64,000 nucleotides of DNA. It comes from Peronospora farinosa. Taxonomy: Eukaryota; Oomycota; Peronosporomycetes; Peronosporales; Peronosporaceae. Positions 10,184 to 18,929 of the stretch are shown in pieces. A program made the translations under genes and the position numbers. The stretch spans positions 1 through 64,000 of the forward strand of contig CANTFK010000935.1 in assembly GCA_947646735.1 (NCBI GenBank), in the 5' to 3' direction. Each line of letters opens with the position of its first letter. Position 1 is the first letter of the stretch. Below the pieces are notes generated by a model. That model was not told the origin of the DNA and did no database searches. It worked only from the letters and a program-made list of their open reading frames with translations.

Positions 10184-13100
10184 ATGGATTTCATGGTCCC
10201 AGCTGGAATACGCCTGGATTTAGCAGATGGAACACTTTGTTTGCCTGATGAGGTCAGGATACTTCTGAATGGACGAAGACCCCCTTATCGGGCGACCATG
10301 CAAGCGATCACAATTCCAGATCAATATGTGGTGATTCCCGTGGGCAAATCGACCGAAGTGAAGATCGGAGTTAGTCCTCCTAAAGCCAAGATCTGGGTGA
10401 GGCGCGATCCGAAGTGGGTACCTACAGTAACTACGGGACCAGGTCAGATCAAGTATCTACAGCTGACTAATATCGGCGATCAAGAAGTGACTTTAAGTCA
10501 TGGATCGCCATTAGGTTGGTGGATGGTCGCTGATATGATACCTCGGTCCCCAGGATATGTCTCGGTGGGATCGCGTCGGTATAACGAATGGCAGACATTA
10601 GCGTTCGAAGCGACAACGGATCGAGAAGAAGAACCACCGGAAGAATATACCGGACCGCTAGTGGACCATCCTTCGTACCCTACGCCGAAGAGGATCTTAA
10701 CACGCTCAAAAAAGGAAGCAGAAGAAAGGACTACGGAAACAGTGAAACCCACGACACGATCCAATGATGAATGCGATGCGATAAGAGGAATCGGTGGCAA
10801 CAATGTAGAAGATCGGGTGATCGAAGATGAAAGCGAGCAAGTAGCGCAATCTCCATGGGTAATCAATGCGATCAGAGGGATGTCAAATGTCGATCACGTG
10901 AAAGGGCCGTGGGGTGAAGATAATTACACTCACAATAACTATACACCGAAATGTATGGAGCGCGATCCGACAATTGAGGACTGCGATCTGGCTGATCTGG
11001 CAATCAATGACCGCGATATGGCCGATCTGGTAATTAATAACCGCGATCTGGCCGATCTGGATCGCGATCTGCGAGAACAAGAGCAAGCTAGTGATACGAC
11101 GATTATCAACGACGAATTTATTCTAGCCGGAGGAAGTGTAAAGATGAAGCCTGAAGACTCGATGTATTGTCATGAGAGTGGTGAATTGTATGCCGAAGAT
11201 GTGGATCAGCATATGGCTGTCTTGCCTGAGATTGTGTCATCCACCGAAGAAGTTACGATTGATGATATCCAAGTGGGCGATCCGGGAGTTCCTTTAACCA
11301 AGGACCAAGAAAGTCTACGGCAATTAATTTGGGTGAACCGACACTTACTCATTGGCAAAGGAAACGCGCTTCCTCCTGCAGCTCGAGGAGCAGTGTGTGA
11401 TATCGATGTTGGTGGAGCACACCCGATCGCACAACGAGTACGACCGGTCGCTCCCAAATTTCGCGAGAAGTTAGCTGACCTAATCAAAGGATTACTATCA
11501 GCCAGGATTATCCAGCCGTCGACATCACCATGGGCTTCGCCGATTGTGGTAATCATAAAAAAGAATGGTGTCGACATCCGGTTATGTATTGACTATCGGC
11601 GGGTGAATCAACTCACGAGACTGATGGTGTATCCTATGCCTCTGATTAGCGAGTTATTGCAAGATATGGATAAGGCTATGTGGTATTGTTCGTTGGATAT
11701 GGCCAGTGGATTTTGGGTCGTGGAAATGACCGAGCGAGCAAGGATGATTTCTGCTTTTATCACGCCGTCAGGCCTTTTCGAGTGGTTACGAATGCCGTTT
11801 GGGCTAAAAAACGCTCCGCAGATTTACCAACGTCTAATTGATAATGCACTGTATGGATACCTCAAGATCGGTACGGATCCAAATGCAATTGCCACAGGAT
11901 CACTCGACTCCACTGATACGGTAACGGGATCGCCAAAGCTGGTTGATGTATTCACAGAAGGCGAACCGGATACTAGCCAGAAGCCATCTGTGCTTGGCCG
12001 AAGGTCATATATTGATGACATACTAATTTCAGCAACATCGTGGGCCTCCTTATATGATAAGGTAAAGCGATTGTTAGAAGTATGCAACGAATGGAATTTG
12101 TCGATCAGTCTCGCTAAAAGTTTTTGGGGACGACGTAAGGTGGACTACCTGGGTCATCAAGTCTCACTTGCAGGAATCGAAGCTCATCCAAAGGATTTGG
12201 GATCGCTGATGAATATTCCGTTCCCAAAAACGTTGCGATCGATGCAATCGTTTCTGGGAAGCTTGAATTACTATAGTCGATTTGTCGAAGACTTTGCGAT
12301 TTATGCGTCAGTGCTATATGAATTAAGGGAAGCAGATTTCCATGAAATCCGCTGTTCTGACAAGATGAATGCATTGGATTCGACTGTCGCAACCAGGAAT
12401 GATTCAGATCAAAAGTTCGATATTGGGGACGATCCAGATCCAGAAGGACGGACTCGATGGGAAAAAGCGATGATCGCATTTACCATGTTGAAAGCCAAGA
12501 TCGCTAATACCCCGATCCTCAGACACTTCGATCCAGATCGGCCTCCGGTAATTGTCGTATATGCGAGTAAATGGGCAGTTTCAGCAGCTTTGTTGCAGGA
12601 GTATGATGGTATATATTGGCCAGTTACTTTTACAAGCCGAACGCTGAAGCCTAATGAAATCAATTACGGAATGGTCGAGAAGGAGATACTAGCATTACTT
12701 CGGATTTTGGATATATGTTATTGCATGCTAGTCTCGCGAGAGATTAAAGTTCTTACGCGTTTCTCGACGATGGCCTGGTTGGTGCAATCCTTCGGTCTCA
12801 ATGGCAGGCTAGGTAGGTGGGCCGCATTATTATCGACTTGGACGTTGGAGATCAAGAAATGTGAAAAGGGCGAAGATGAAATGCTTGGTGCCCTGGCTGC
12901 AAGTGTGACTCCCCGTGAAGAAGTCGATGAAGTGTTGATCGCGATCGCTCCCCGGAAACAGCCAAGGCAAACTCTAAGTATGCCACCGCCTACGGTGGAA
13001 GAAGATGAAAGTCTCTTGGTCGTCAGTTTCGATGGATCGGCACGAACCAAGCGAAAGGGTGGATCATACAGTGCGATAATATGGAAACTTCCTGAGTGGA

Positions 13101-13765
13101 CTATTGTGGCTGCTGCATCGGAATATGCAACGGACTTAACAGTGAACGAAGCCGAATATCGGGGTTTACTATTAAGCTTTGATCTGTTGGAGAATCAGAC
13201 TAGGGGACGCGTTGTTATTTGTGGCGACTCCAACCTAGTCATTCGACAGATGCGGGGTGAAATCGACTGCAAGGCTCCTGGACTGCAGTTGTTGCGACAG
13301 AAGGCAATGGAGAAGCTTCGATCATGGCCGATCCATGAGTTCTTACACATGAAACGCGACTGGAACCAAAGTGCAGATCGACTGGCGAGTACTGCTTTAC
13401 AGAAGGAACAAGGTGTGGTCATCACTTCGGAAGGAGATCGCCAAAATCTCATTACTCTTAATAGACTGGATGAGTTGTTGAAGTCGAAGCAGACCGAATC
13501 GGTGGTTAAAGCTGCTGCGATTACCAGAGCAACCCGTAGAAGACGTCAACCACCCGAGATTTTGCAAGAAGAATTTGTGCAGCAAATGCGAAGTGAACGT
13601 ATACGACAATTTCAAGATGAGGAATGTTGGATCGCTAACCTAAAGATTTTTCTGATTGGTGATATAACGAATCTCAGTATGGAAGAAGCGAAGTCATGCA
13701 CCAAGATTGCAAGTAACTATGAAGTGGATGAAAGCGATCTTCTATTTTTTGCCCGGGAGCTGTGA
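10184..13765 (+). CDS. pol: Gypsy A1 Pol: protease end, reverse transcriptase, two RNase H domains
   Basis: Long open frame of 1193 residues. It begins with the end of the protease fold (MDFMVPAGIRLDLADGT). An acidic linker follows, with a degenerate DRDMADL-type repeat near residues 265-300. The RT domain begins near residue 420 (IIQPSTSPWASPIVVIIK) with catalytic YIDD at about 608-611. A connection/RNase H-like region follows (VYASKW in place of the usual Asp-containing motif). A second, complete RNase H lies at about 945-1080 with FDGSAR, NEAEYRGL, GDSNLV and NQSADRLA, supplying the D-E-D-D set. This double arrangement has been reported for plant Tat-lineage and some oomycete Gypsy elements. 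The frame ends at the start of integrase with a shift at 13762. Confidence 0.9.
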   Translation: MDFMVPAGIRLDLADGTLCLPDEVRILLNGRRPPYRATMQAITIPDQYVVIPVGKSTEVKIGVSPPKAKIWVRRDPKWVPTVTTGPGQIKYLQLTNIGDQEVTLSHGSPLGWWMVADMIPRSPGYVSVGSRRYNEWQTLAFEATTDREEEPPEEYTGPLVDHPSYPTPKRILTRSKKEAEERTTETVKPTTRSNDECDAIRGIGGNNVEDRVIEDESEQVAQSPWVINAIRGMSNVDHVKGPWGEDNYTHNNYTPKCMERDPTIEDCDLADLAINDRDMADLVINNRDLADLDRDLREQEQASDTTIINDEFILAGGSVKMKPEDSMYCHESGELYAEDVDQHMAVLPEIVSSTEEVTIDDIQVGDPGVPLTKDQESLRQLIWVNRHLLIGKGNALPPAARGAVCDIDVGGAHPIAQRVRPVAPKFREKLADLIKGLLSARIIQPSTSPWASPIVVIIKKNGVDIRLCIDYRRVNQLTRLMVYPMPLISELLQDMDKAMWYCSLDMASGFWVVEMTERARMISAFITPSGLFEWLRMPFGLKNAPQIYQRLIDNALYGYLKIGTDPNAIATGSLDSTDTVTGSPKLVDVFTEGEPDTSQKPSVLGRRSYIDDILISATSWASLYDKVKRLLEVCNEWNLSISLAKSFWGRRKVDYLGHQVSLAGIEAHPKDLGSLMNIPFPKTLRSMQSFLGSLNYYSRFVEDFAIYASVLYELREADFHEIRCSDKMNALDSTVATRNDSDQKFDIGDDPDPEGRTRWEKAMIAFTMLKAKIANTPILRHFDPDRPPVIVVYASKWAVSAALLQEYDGIYWPVTFTSRTLKPNEINYGMVEKEILALLRILDICYCMLVSREIKVLTRFSTMAWLVQSFGLNGRLGRWAALLSTWTLEIKKCEKGEDEMLGALAASVTPREEVDEVLIAIAPRKQPRQTLSMPPPTVEEDESLLVVSFDGSARTKRKGGSYSAIIWKLPEWTIVAAASEYATDLTVNEAEYRGLLLSFDLLENQTRGRVVICGDSNLVIRQMRGEIDCKAPGLQLLRQKAMEKLRSWPIHEFLHMKRDWNQSADRLASTALQKEQGVVITSEGDRQNLITLNRLDELLKSKQTESVVKAAAITRATRRRRQPPEILQEEFVQQMRSERIRQFQDEECWIANLKIFLIGDITNLSMEEAKSCTKIASNYEVDESDLLFFAREL

Positions 13766-14616
13766 AAAATTCGGACGATCTCGATGGAATTGCTCGTTTG
13801 GTGGTGCCAGAAACTCTTCAGCAAGATTTTCTACACCACTACCATGCCAGTTTGGAAGGAGGGCACCAGGGAATCGGTAGGACGTATCAACGGATCCGAT
13901 CTCGTTTTCATTGGAGAGGCCTGTATCGCAGTGTACAACGATATGTGAGCGAATGCACTGACTGCGAGACTGGAAAAGGACGTCCGGTTATTAATGGAGA
14001 GTCTCCGGGAAATTTACAAGCTATCTATCCGTTCCAGATTATTGCCATGGATCATATTCCATCTCTGCCTAAATCGTTCAAAGGCAACACTGAATTATTG
14101 ATCTGGGTCGATCTCTTTTCTGGCTATGTGATCGCCAAAGCAAGTTCGTCGCGAACAGCCCAAACCATCGCTGAAAATTATGAAGAGTGTGTCCTCCGTC
14201 GTTATGGTGCTAGTGAAGAAATACGTCATGACCGAGAACCTGGGTTTATGTCGGATTTTTTTCGTGCATTTAACCGAATTATCGGACAGAAGCAATGGGC
14301 AACGATGGCATATCGACCTCAAGCAAATGGGACTGCGGAACGTATGGTGCAAACTCTGACTCGCGCATTAAAGATGTATGTCTCTGACGTTAATCAACAA
14401 GACTGGGATGAGTATGCCGAGCGCCTAACTTTCGCAATCAATACCGCTCAAGATCGGGTGCACGGCGAAATGCCATTTTCTTTATTCATGGTTGGGATCC
14501 GCGATCTACGTTGGAAGCCACATTATCATGAGGGAGTACTAGGCGTCGGGATCGCGATCCACATAGGTGGCGATATCATGTGCAGCGGCATTATCAGCGG
14601 GCGAGAGAAGCAGTAA
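13762..14616 (+). CDS. pol: Gypsy A1 integrase, N-terminal and catalytic domains
   Basis: Integrase that would insert element cDNA. Zinc-binding residues are present (HHYHASLEGGH and CTDC), followed by the catalytic triad: D in AMDHIPSLPKS, D in RHDREPGFM and E in NGTAERMVQ. The frame overlaps the previous one by 4 nt and is shifted, which I read as decay rather than design because B2 has RNase H and integrase in one frame. The last 45 residues are out of frame compared with B copies; the true C-terminal domain continues at 14580. Confidence 0.85.
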   Translation: MKNSDDLDGIARLVVPETLQQDFLHHYHASLEGGHQGIGRTYQRIRSRFHWRGLYRSVQRYVSECTDCETGKGRPVINGESPGNLQAIYPFQIIAMDHIPSLPKSFKGNTELLIWVDLFSGYVIAKASSSRTAQTIAENYEECVLRRYGASEEIRHDREPGFMSDFFRAFNRIIGQKQWATMAYRPQANGTAERMVQTLTRALKMYVSDVNQQDWDEYAERLTFAINTAQDRVHGEMPFSLFMVGIRDLRWKPHYHEGVLGVGIAIHIGGDIMCSGIISGREKQ

Positions 14617-15215
14617 ATGAGAGACTCAGGACTGCGATCCAAACGCGTGCTGATCGCCACAATGAAAATCTCAAGCCTCACGAAATTGAACCAGGGGCGC
14701 AAGTCTGGTTATATTTGGATCGGGTGAAAGAAGGGTACGCTCGAAAGCTAGCACATATGTGGCATGGACCTTTTCGAGTAAAAGAAATGTGTGGAGATCA
14801 CGCTGTCCGACTGGAGATTGCTGGTACGCCATATCGATTATTTCCCGTCGTACATATATCCAAGTTGAAGAAAGTGAAGACGTTCCCTGATCGTCCAAAA
14901 AATTTGCTGACGATCGAAGAAGAATATCGATTCGATTTTGATGAAGCGCTTTTGCCAGAAGACAGTTTTGAAGGTAATCTGGGAGACGATGAATTCGAAG
15001 TGGAAAAGATTGTGGATGTACGATCTGATAGAAAGACACGTTTTGGACGAGTACATAGACAGTTTAAAGTCTACTGGAAAGGTCATGCTAAACCATCCTG
15101 GGTGGATGAAGCCGACTTAAATTGTGGTGCCTTATTGCGAGATTTTGAACGTGGCAAGATTAGCCGGAATCGTTTTGAAGTGATGCAATCACATGAAGAG
15201 GGATCTGGTGGCTAA
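14580..15215 (+). CDS. pol: Gypsy A1 integrase C-terminal domain with chromodomain
   Basis: Continuation of integrase: a basic helix, the WLYLDRVKEGYARKLAHMWH region, a GPFRVKEM-type core as in Gypsy integrases, then a chromodomain at about residues 135-195 (FEVEKIVDVR, VYWKGHAKPSWVDEADL). Chromodomains direct Gypsy chromoviruses toward particular chromatin. The frame differs from 13762-14616, so the protein is split in this copy. It ends 180 bp before the minisatellite at 15399. Confidence 0.85.
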   Translation: MQRHYQRAREAVNERLRTAIQTRADRHNENLKPHEIEPGAQVWLYLDRVKEGYARKLAHMWHGPFRVKEMCGDHAVRLEIAGTPYRLFPVVHISKLKKVKTFPDRPKNLLTIEEEYRFDFDEALLPEDSFEGNLGDDEFEVEKIVDVRSDRKTRFGRVHRQFKVYWKGHAKPSWVDEADLNCGALLRDFERGKISRNRFEVMQSHEEGSGG

Positions 15216-15398
15216 CGAAGATCGAGTGTTGGGGATGGTACAATATGCAAGAAGGTTGCATAGGGTGGTGGAAAGGAAATTTGTGTGTGATGAGTATGGC
15301 GATCGAAGGTCTGGAAGACGGGATCGCGGCTAAAGAAGCCCAACAAAAGAAGACAATTTCAACGACCAAAAGGATGAAATGAAAACAGTGAAATTGTA
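15216..15398. other. A1 spacer after pol
   Basis: Short AT-richer stretch between the Pol stop and the 18-bp repeats. I see no coding or structural signal. It is probably the 3' untranslated part shared by the convergent pol and antisense transcripts. Confidence 0.4.
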
Positions 15399-15980
15399 TT
15401 GAATGCTGAACTAATGAAATCGGATCGCGTCGAAGTACCAGATCGCGCCGGAGTACCAGATCGCGCCAAAGTATTAGACTGTGCCGAGGTACCAATTCGC
15501 GCCGGAATTTCAGATCGCGTCGAAGTCCCAGATCGCGCCGGAGTACCAGATTGCGTCGAATTAACAGACGCGGTGGAGTACCAGATCCAGATCGCGCCGG
15601 AATTTCAGATGGCGTCGAAGTCCCAGATCGCGCCGGAGTACCAGATTGCGTCGAATTAACAGATCGCGGTGGAGTACCAGATCCAGATCGCGCCGGAATT
15701 ACCAGATCGCGGTGGAGTACCAGATCGCGCCAAAGTATTGAACTGTGCTGAGGTACCAGATCGCGCCGGAATTTCAGATCGCGTCGAAGTCCCAGATCGC
15801 GCCAGAGTACCAGATTGCGTCGAAATACCAGATCGCGGTGGAGTACCAGATCGCGCTGAAGTACCAGATCGCGCTGAAGTATCAGATCGCGTCAGGGTAC
15901 CAGATCGCGCTGAAGTATCAGATCGCGTCAGGGTACCAGATCGCGCTGGAATTCCAGATCTCTCCGAGGTCGCAGATTGA
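15399..15980. repeat. 18-bp minisatellite (GATCGCGCCGGAGTACCA)
   Basis: About thirty 18-bp units, some changed to GAATTTCA or GAAGTCCC variants. Because 18 is a multiple of 3, all frames stay open and would encode hexapeptide repeats (VPDRAG/VPDRAE on plus, DLVLRR on minus). The position corresponds to the C-terminal half of the antisense accessory gene in other copies, which is missing here, so the expansion seems to have replaced it. Confidence 0.9.
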
Positions 15981-16408
15981 GCAGAATTACCGGAAGCGCT
16001 GCGGGGACGTTTACCAGTTCTTCGTCGAGACCTTCGGCCATGTGGAGAGCGGCATCAAGTTGTTGACGCAACTCTTAATCTCGACGCAAGACGAATGTGC
16101 ACAGTCGAGGCACCAACTCGTGATACGAGTTGAGTTCCGTCTCCAGCTGATTTCCACGAAATTCCTGCTCCTGCAAGGCATTTTCCATGGAGTGATAGCT
16201 TTCCACGATGGTATCCTGGGCTTCCAGGCGGTCATACAATGAAGAAACCAACGAGATCGCGTTCTGACGATCTGCAACGGGAGGAAGGATTATCCGGGTA
16301 GACGGGAGCAAGATACGCGATCCGGTAGAAGAATTCATCGTTGGATCGCGCGTGACGAGCACACCAGTTTGGGGGTGGCGATCGTTTTCAGGTGTAGATC
16401 TGGCCATA
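15981..16408 (-). pseudogene. Antisense coiled-coil gene of A1, N-terminal part
   Basis: Minus-strand frame facing gag-pol, from ATG near 16408 to a stop at 16075. It begins MARSTPENDRHP, then has STGSRILLPSTRIILPPV and a heptad-like helix (SLYDRLEAQDTIVESYH, NALQEQEFRGNQLETEL). It aligns with A0 (2470-2845) and A2 (47277 onward). The same frame is open upstream through the 3' LTR to another ATG at 16749. Weak coding similarity continues to about 15981 after the stop, then the 18-bp repeats begin. Truncated and probably not functional; its role is unknown. Confidence 0.65.
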
Positions 16409-16479
16409 GGGGACGAAGTGACGAGAAGAGTGAAGCGAGACAGTGCACAGTAAGGCCAACACTGTATGTGGGCTATCGG

Positions 16480-16492
16480 TGCAGGGGACGAT
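16480..16492 (+). other. A1 polypurine tract
   Basis: GTGCAGGGGACGA immediately before the 3' LTR, the expected position for plus-strand priming. The family B equivalent is CGCAGGGGACAG at about 45721-45733. Confidence 0.65.
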
Positions 16493-17715
16493 TGTGGCGA
16501 AGTGAAGGAGTGAATTTCGCAAAGTGTGATCACATATTTTCGGTTAAGTCCGAAATGGCCAATATTGATGAGTCGCGATCTCGCAGAAAGGTTTCGAGAT
16601 GACGTCAAATGGGATGGAAAACAGTGAATGGAGTAGTTTGCACTTCTATGTGGGGTCAGATATGGACTAGAAACTACGCAATTGCGATCTCCGGTATTTC
16701 CGATGGCGATCCGCGTGAACGCGATCGCTAAGAAGGAGGATGGGTACATCCGAGTATGTGGAAGACGGCCTGGTGTGGATCACGTCGCTATGGAGGACTG
16801 GAATGGTGGATATGAAATATCACATTGATGAACTATCTCACATGACCTGAGAAACGGTGAAGAAGACAAGTCGGGATCCGGCGGATCGCGATCCGATATT
16901 AATTATTTAGTACCGCGATCTGGTATTAATTATTTAGTACCGCGATCTGGTACTAATTATTTAGTACCGCGATCTGGTACTAATTATTTAGTACCGCGAT
17001 CTGGTACTAAAATGGTATTATATCCGAGTGAGGTAGCGATCCAGATCGCGGCTATATTGGAGTGGACCACATTCCGAGATCTGATTTTTTCCGAAAGGGC
17101 GATACGTGGCAACAGATCCTGAGCTACAGATAGTCAAGATCATAGGTTTTGGTATTTGATTGGTTAACATTAACAGAGTTCAATTTGCTTCTAAGTACAC
17201 GTGTCGACTTCTCTTCCGGGCTGGATTCTTTGGCCTCCCGACGTCTCAAGGAATTCTACATACTACACAAGTCATATCCCTGGATTGTTTGGCCAGGGGT
17301 TGCAAGAATTCTCGACAAAACAACTCAAGCTGCGATTGGACGCAGAGGACTAAGAAGTCCAGATACAAGATCGCGAGACGGCTCAAGTGGTCAGAAGGCA
17401 AGCGGATCAAGTATCTACATTTTTGGACAAGGCGATCTCAAGAGAGATCAGGGCGACTCAAATAGAGCACCCCAAGAACAACTGCGATCGTATGAGGAAT
17501 TCCACGCGATCGCCCCCCCACCTATCCCTAACACAATCAAGTTCAACATCGACTCAAGTCTACCGAGAAGAGAGCAACCCGCCCTACCGACGGGTACACA
17601 AGGTGAGGAAGGCTATACACACGGAATCGGGGTACCCCCTCCGTTAGTCGGTCGTCCGGGCGCCAGTGGAGAGTTGGGATCGCATCAGCAATCTTGCAAA
17701 TCCCACTCCACCACA
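16493..17715 (+). mobile_element. A1 3' LTR
   Basis: LTR of 1223 bp from TGTGGCGAAG to CTCCACCACA, matching 6031-7364 with scattered substitutions (for example GATCGCAT/GATCACAT near the start) and about four fewer minisatellite units at 16890-17010. The flank resumes family B gag at 17716. Confidence 0.9.
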
Positions 17716-17989
17716 AAGCTTCCTAGATCCACAATGGGTACGGGTGACCCTAAGACCTCCTTTTGTTCAGGTCCCTCTGCCATGCGTCGACCTCGGTCTG
17801 GGTCTGGGTCCTGATGGTCCCGGGGGTCATCTGCGTTCCTCGCCCTACCAGTGTAAGGTTTACTCGCCGCCGCATAAATTCTTCTGAGGTCACCTTCTCC
17901 CTCAGACCCACTGGAGCTGGACCCTTGGTCATTTTCACTTTCAGAAGTAGCTCGGATGACTTGGACGGGTCTTCTCAGCTGACCCTTGG
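17716..17989 (-). pseudogene. gag: Gypsy B0 gag, continued after the A1 insertion
   Basis: Continuation of the B0 gag split at 6030. It is the charged region before the zinc knuckles (acidic SSSSGSEGEGDLRR, MAEGPEQK), matching B2 around 58050-58330. It is interrupted at 17989 inside CCCTTGG by another family A LTR; intact copies continue from CTTGGTGTGGTCTGG. Confidence 0.8.
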
Positions 17990-18425
17990 TGTGGTGGAGC
18001 GGGATCACAAAATTTATGATGTGATTCCGACTCTCCACTGGCGCCCAGACGACCGACTAACGGAGGGGGTACCCCGATTCCGTGTGTATAGCCTTCCTCA
18101 CCTTGTGTACCCGTCGGTAGGGCGGGTTGCTCTCTTCTCGGTAGACTTGAGTCGATGTTGAACTTGATTGTGTTAGGGATAGGTGGGGGGGCGATCGCGT
18201 GGAATTCCTCACACGATCGCAGTTGTTCTTGGGGTGCTCTATTTGAGTCGCCCTGATCTCTCTTGAGATCGCCTTGTCCAAAAATGTAGATACTTGATCC
18301 GCTTGCCTTCTGACCACTTGAGCCGTCTCGCGATCTTGTACCTTGTCCTTTTCTTGTTATGCTGCGTCCAATCGCAGGGGAGTTGTTTGTTTTGAGAATT
18401 TTTGTAATCCCTGGCCAAACCATCC
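17990..18425 (-). mobile_element. Family A LTR fragment (A3)
   Basis: Reverse-oriented terminal part of a family A LTR, starting TGTGGTGGAGCGGGATC. It corresponds to the last 435 bp of the A1 LTR (7364 back to about 6930). Similarity ends at about 18425. The rest of the element is missing, so it is a truncated solo LTR or deletion product. Confidence 0.8.
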
Positions 18426-18677
18426 GCGAGGCATGATCATGAGACATTGCAATTTAGATATACTGCTGGACCCATTTTTCCTCTATTTTCCTTCACCCTT
18501 ATAATTACCAGTGTGGTAACCTGGTTTGGTACAACAACAGAAAAAAATATTAAACTGATGACTGCACTGACGATGTTGGATGCTGCAGAACCCTGGCGCA
18601 ACTATACCCGATTTGAGATCGGGAATCATCCAGGATCCACTCTTGCCCGCCTTTCCCATTTTTTCTTTCCACCGTAG
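18426..18677. other. Unassigned 250-bp segment
   Basis: AT-richer sequence between the A3 LTR fragment and the first LTR-like repeat unit. I find no similarity to the other elements in the window and no convincing coding frame. It may be the only non-repetitive host sequence here, or the end of an unrecognised element. Confidence 0.4.
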
Positions 18678-18929
18678 TGTGGAGAGAAGTGCCAGGAGAA
18701 TCGGGATCCCTGAGGATATCACAATAAAAGGGGAAATATCCAGGCCTCGCAAGGTTCCAAGATTTAAATAAGGGTCACCAGGGACAGTATACTAGTTACC
18801 GTGGACAAGGCACCGGATATAGGGCACCGGGGACAGGGTTTTCAGTCGCTAGGGACAGGGTTTCCATTAACCGGGGAGAGGGTTTCCAGTTACCGGGGAC
18901 AGGGTTTCCAGTCAACAGGGACAGGCGTA
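18678..18929 (+). repeat. Diverged first unit of the LTR-derived satellite
   Basis: Begins TGTGGAGAGAAGTGCCAGG, resembling the start of the second half of the 577-bp unit, with a GACAGGGTTTCCAGT-type repeat tail. It is clearly less similar than the 13 following units, as expected for the edge of an array that is homogenised in the middle. Confidence 0.7.

Larger units (their letters stand above)
6031..17715 (+). mobile_element. Gypsy A1, full-length LTR retrotransposon
   Basis: An 11.7-kb element with two LTRs (1334 and 1223 bp), primer-binding site, intact gag, frame-broken pol with chromodomain, an antisense accessory gene and a polypurine tract. The LTRs begin TGTGG and end CCACA. It sits inside B0 gag. 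The flank before it ends ATGC; after it the host resumes AAGCTTCCTAG where intact family B copies read ATGCTTCCTAG, consistent with a 4-bp target duplication that has one later substitution. The LTRs differ by scattered substitutions plus a minisatellite length difference, so the insertion is not recent. Confidence 0.9.

Noticed and set aside
15399..15980. Hexapeptide-repeat protein genes in several frames
   Set aside because: An 18-bp tandem repeat keeps all frames open; no start context or conservation supports translation.
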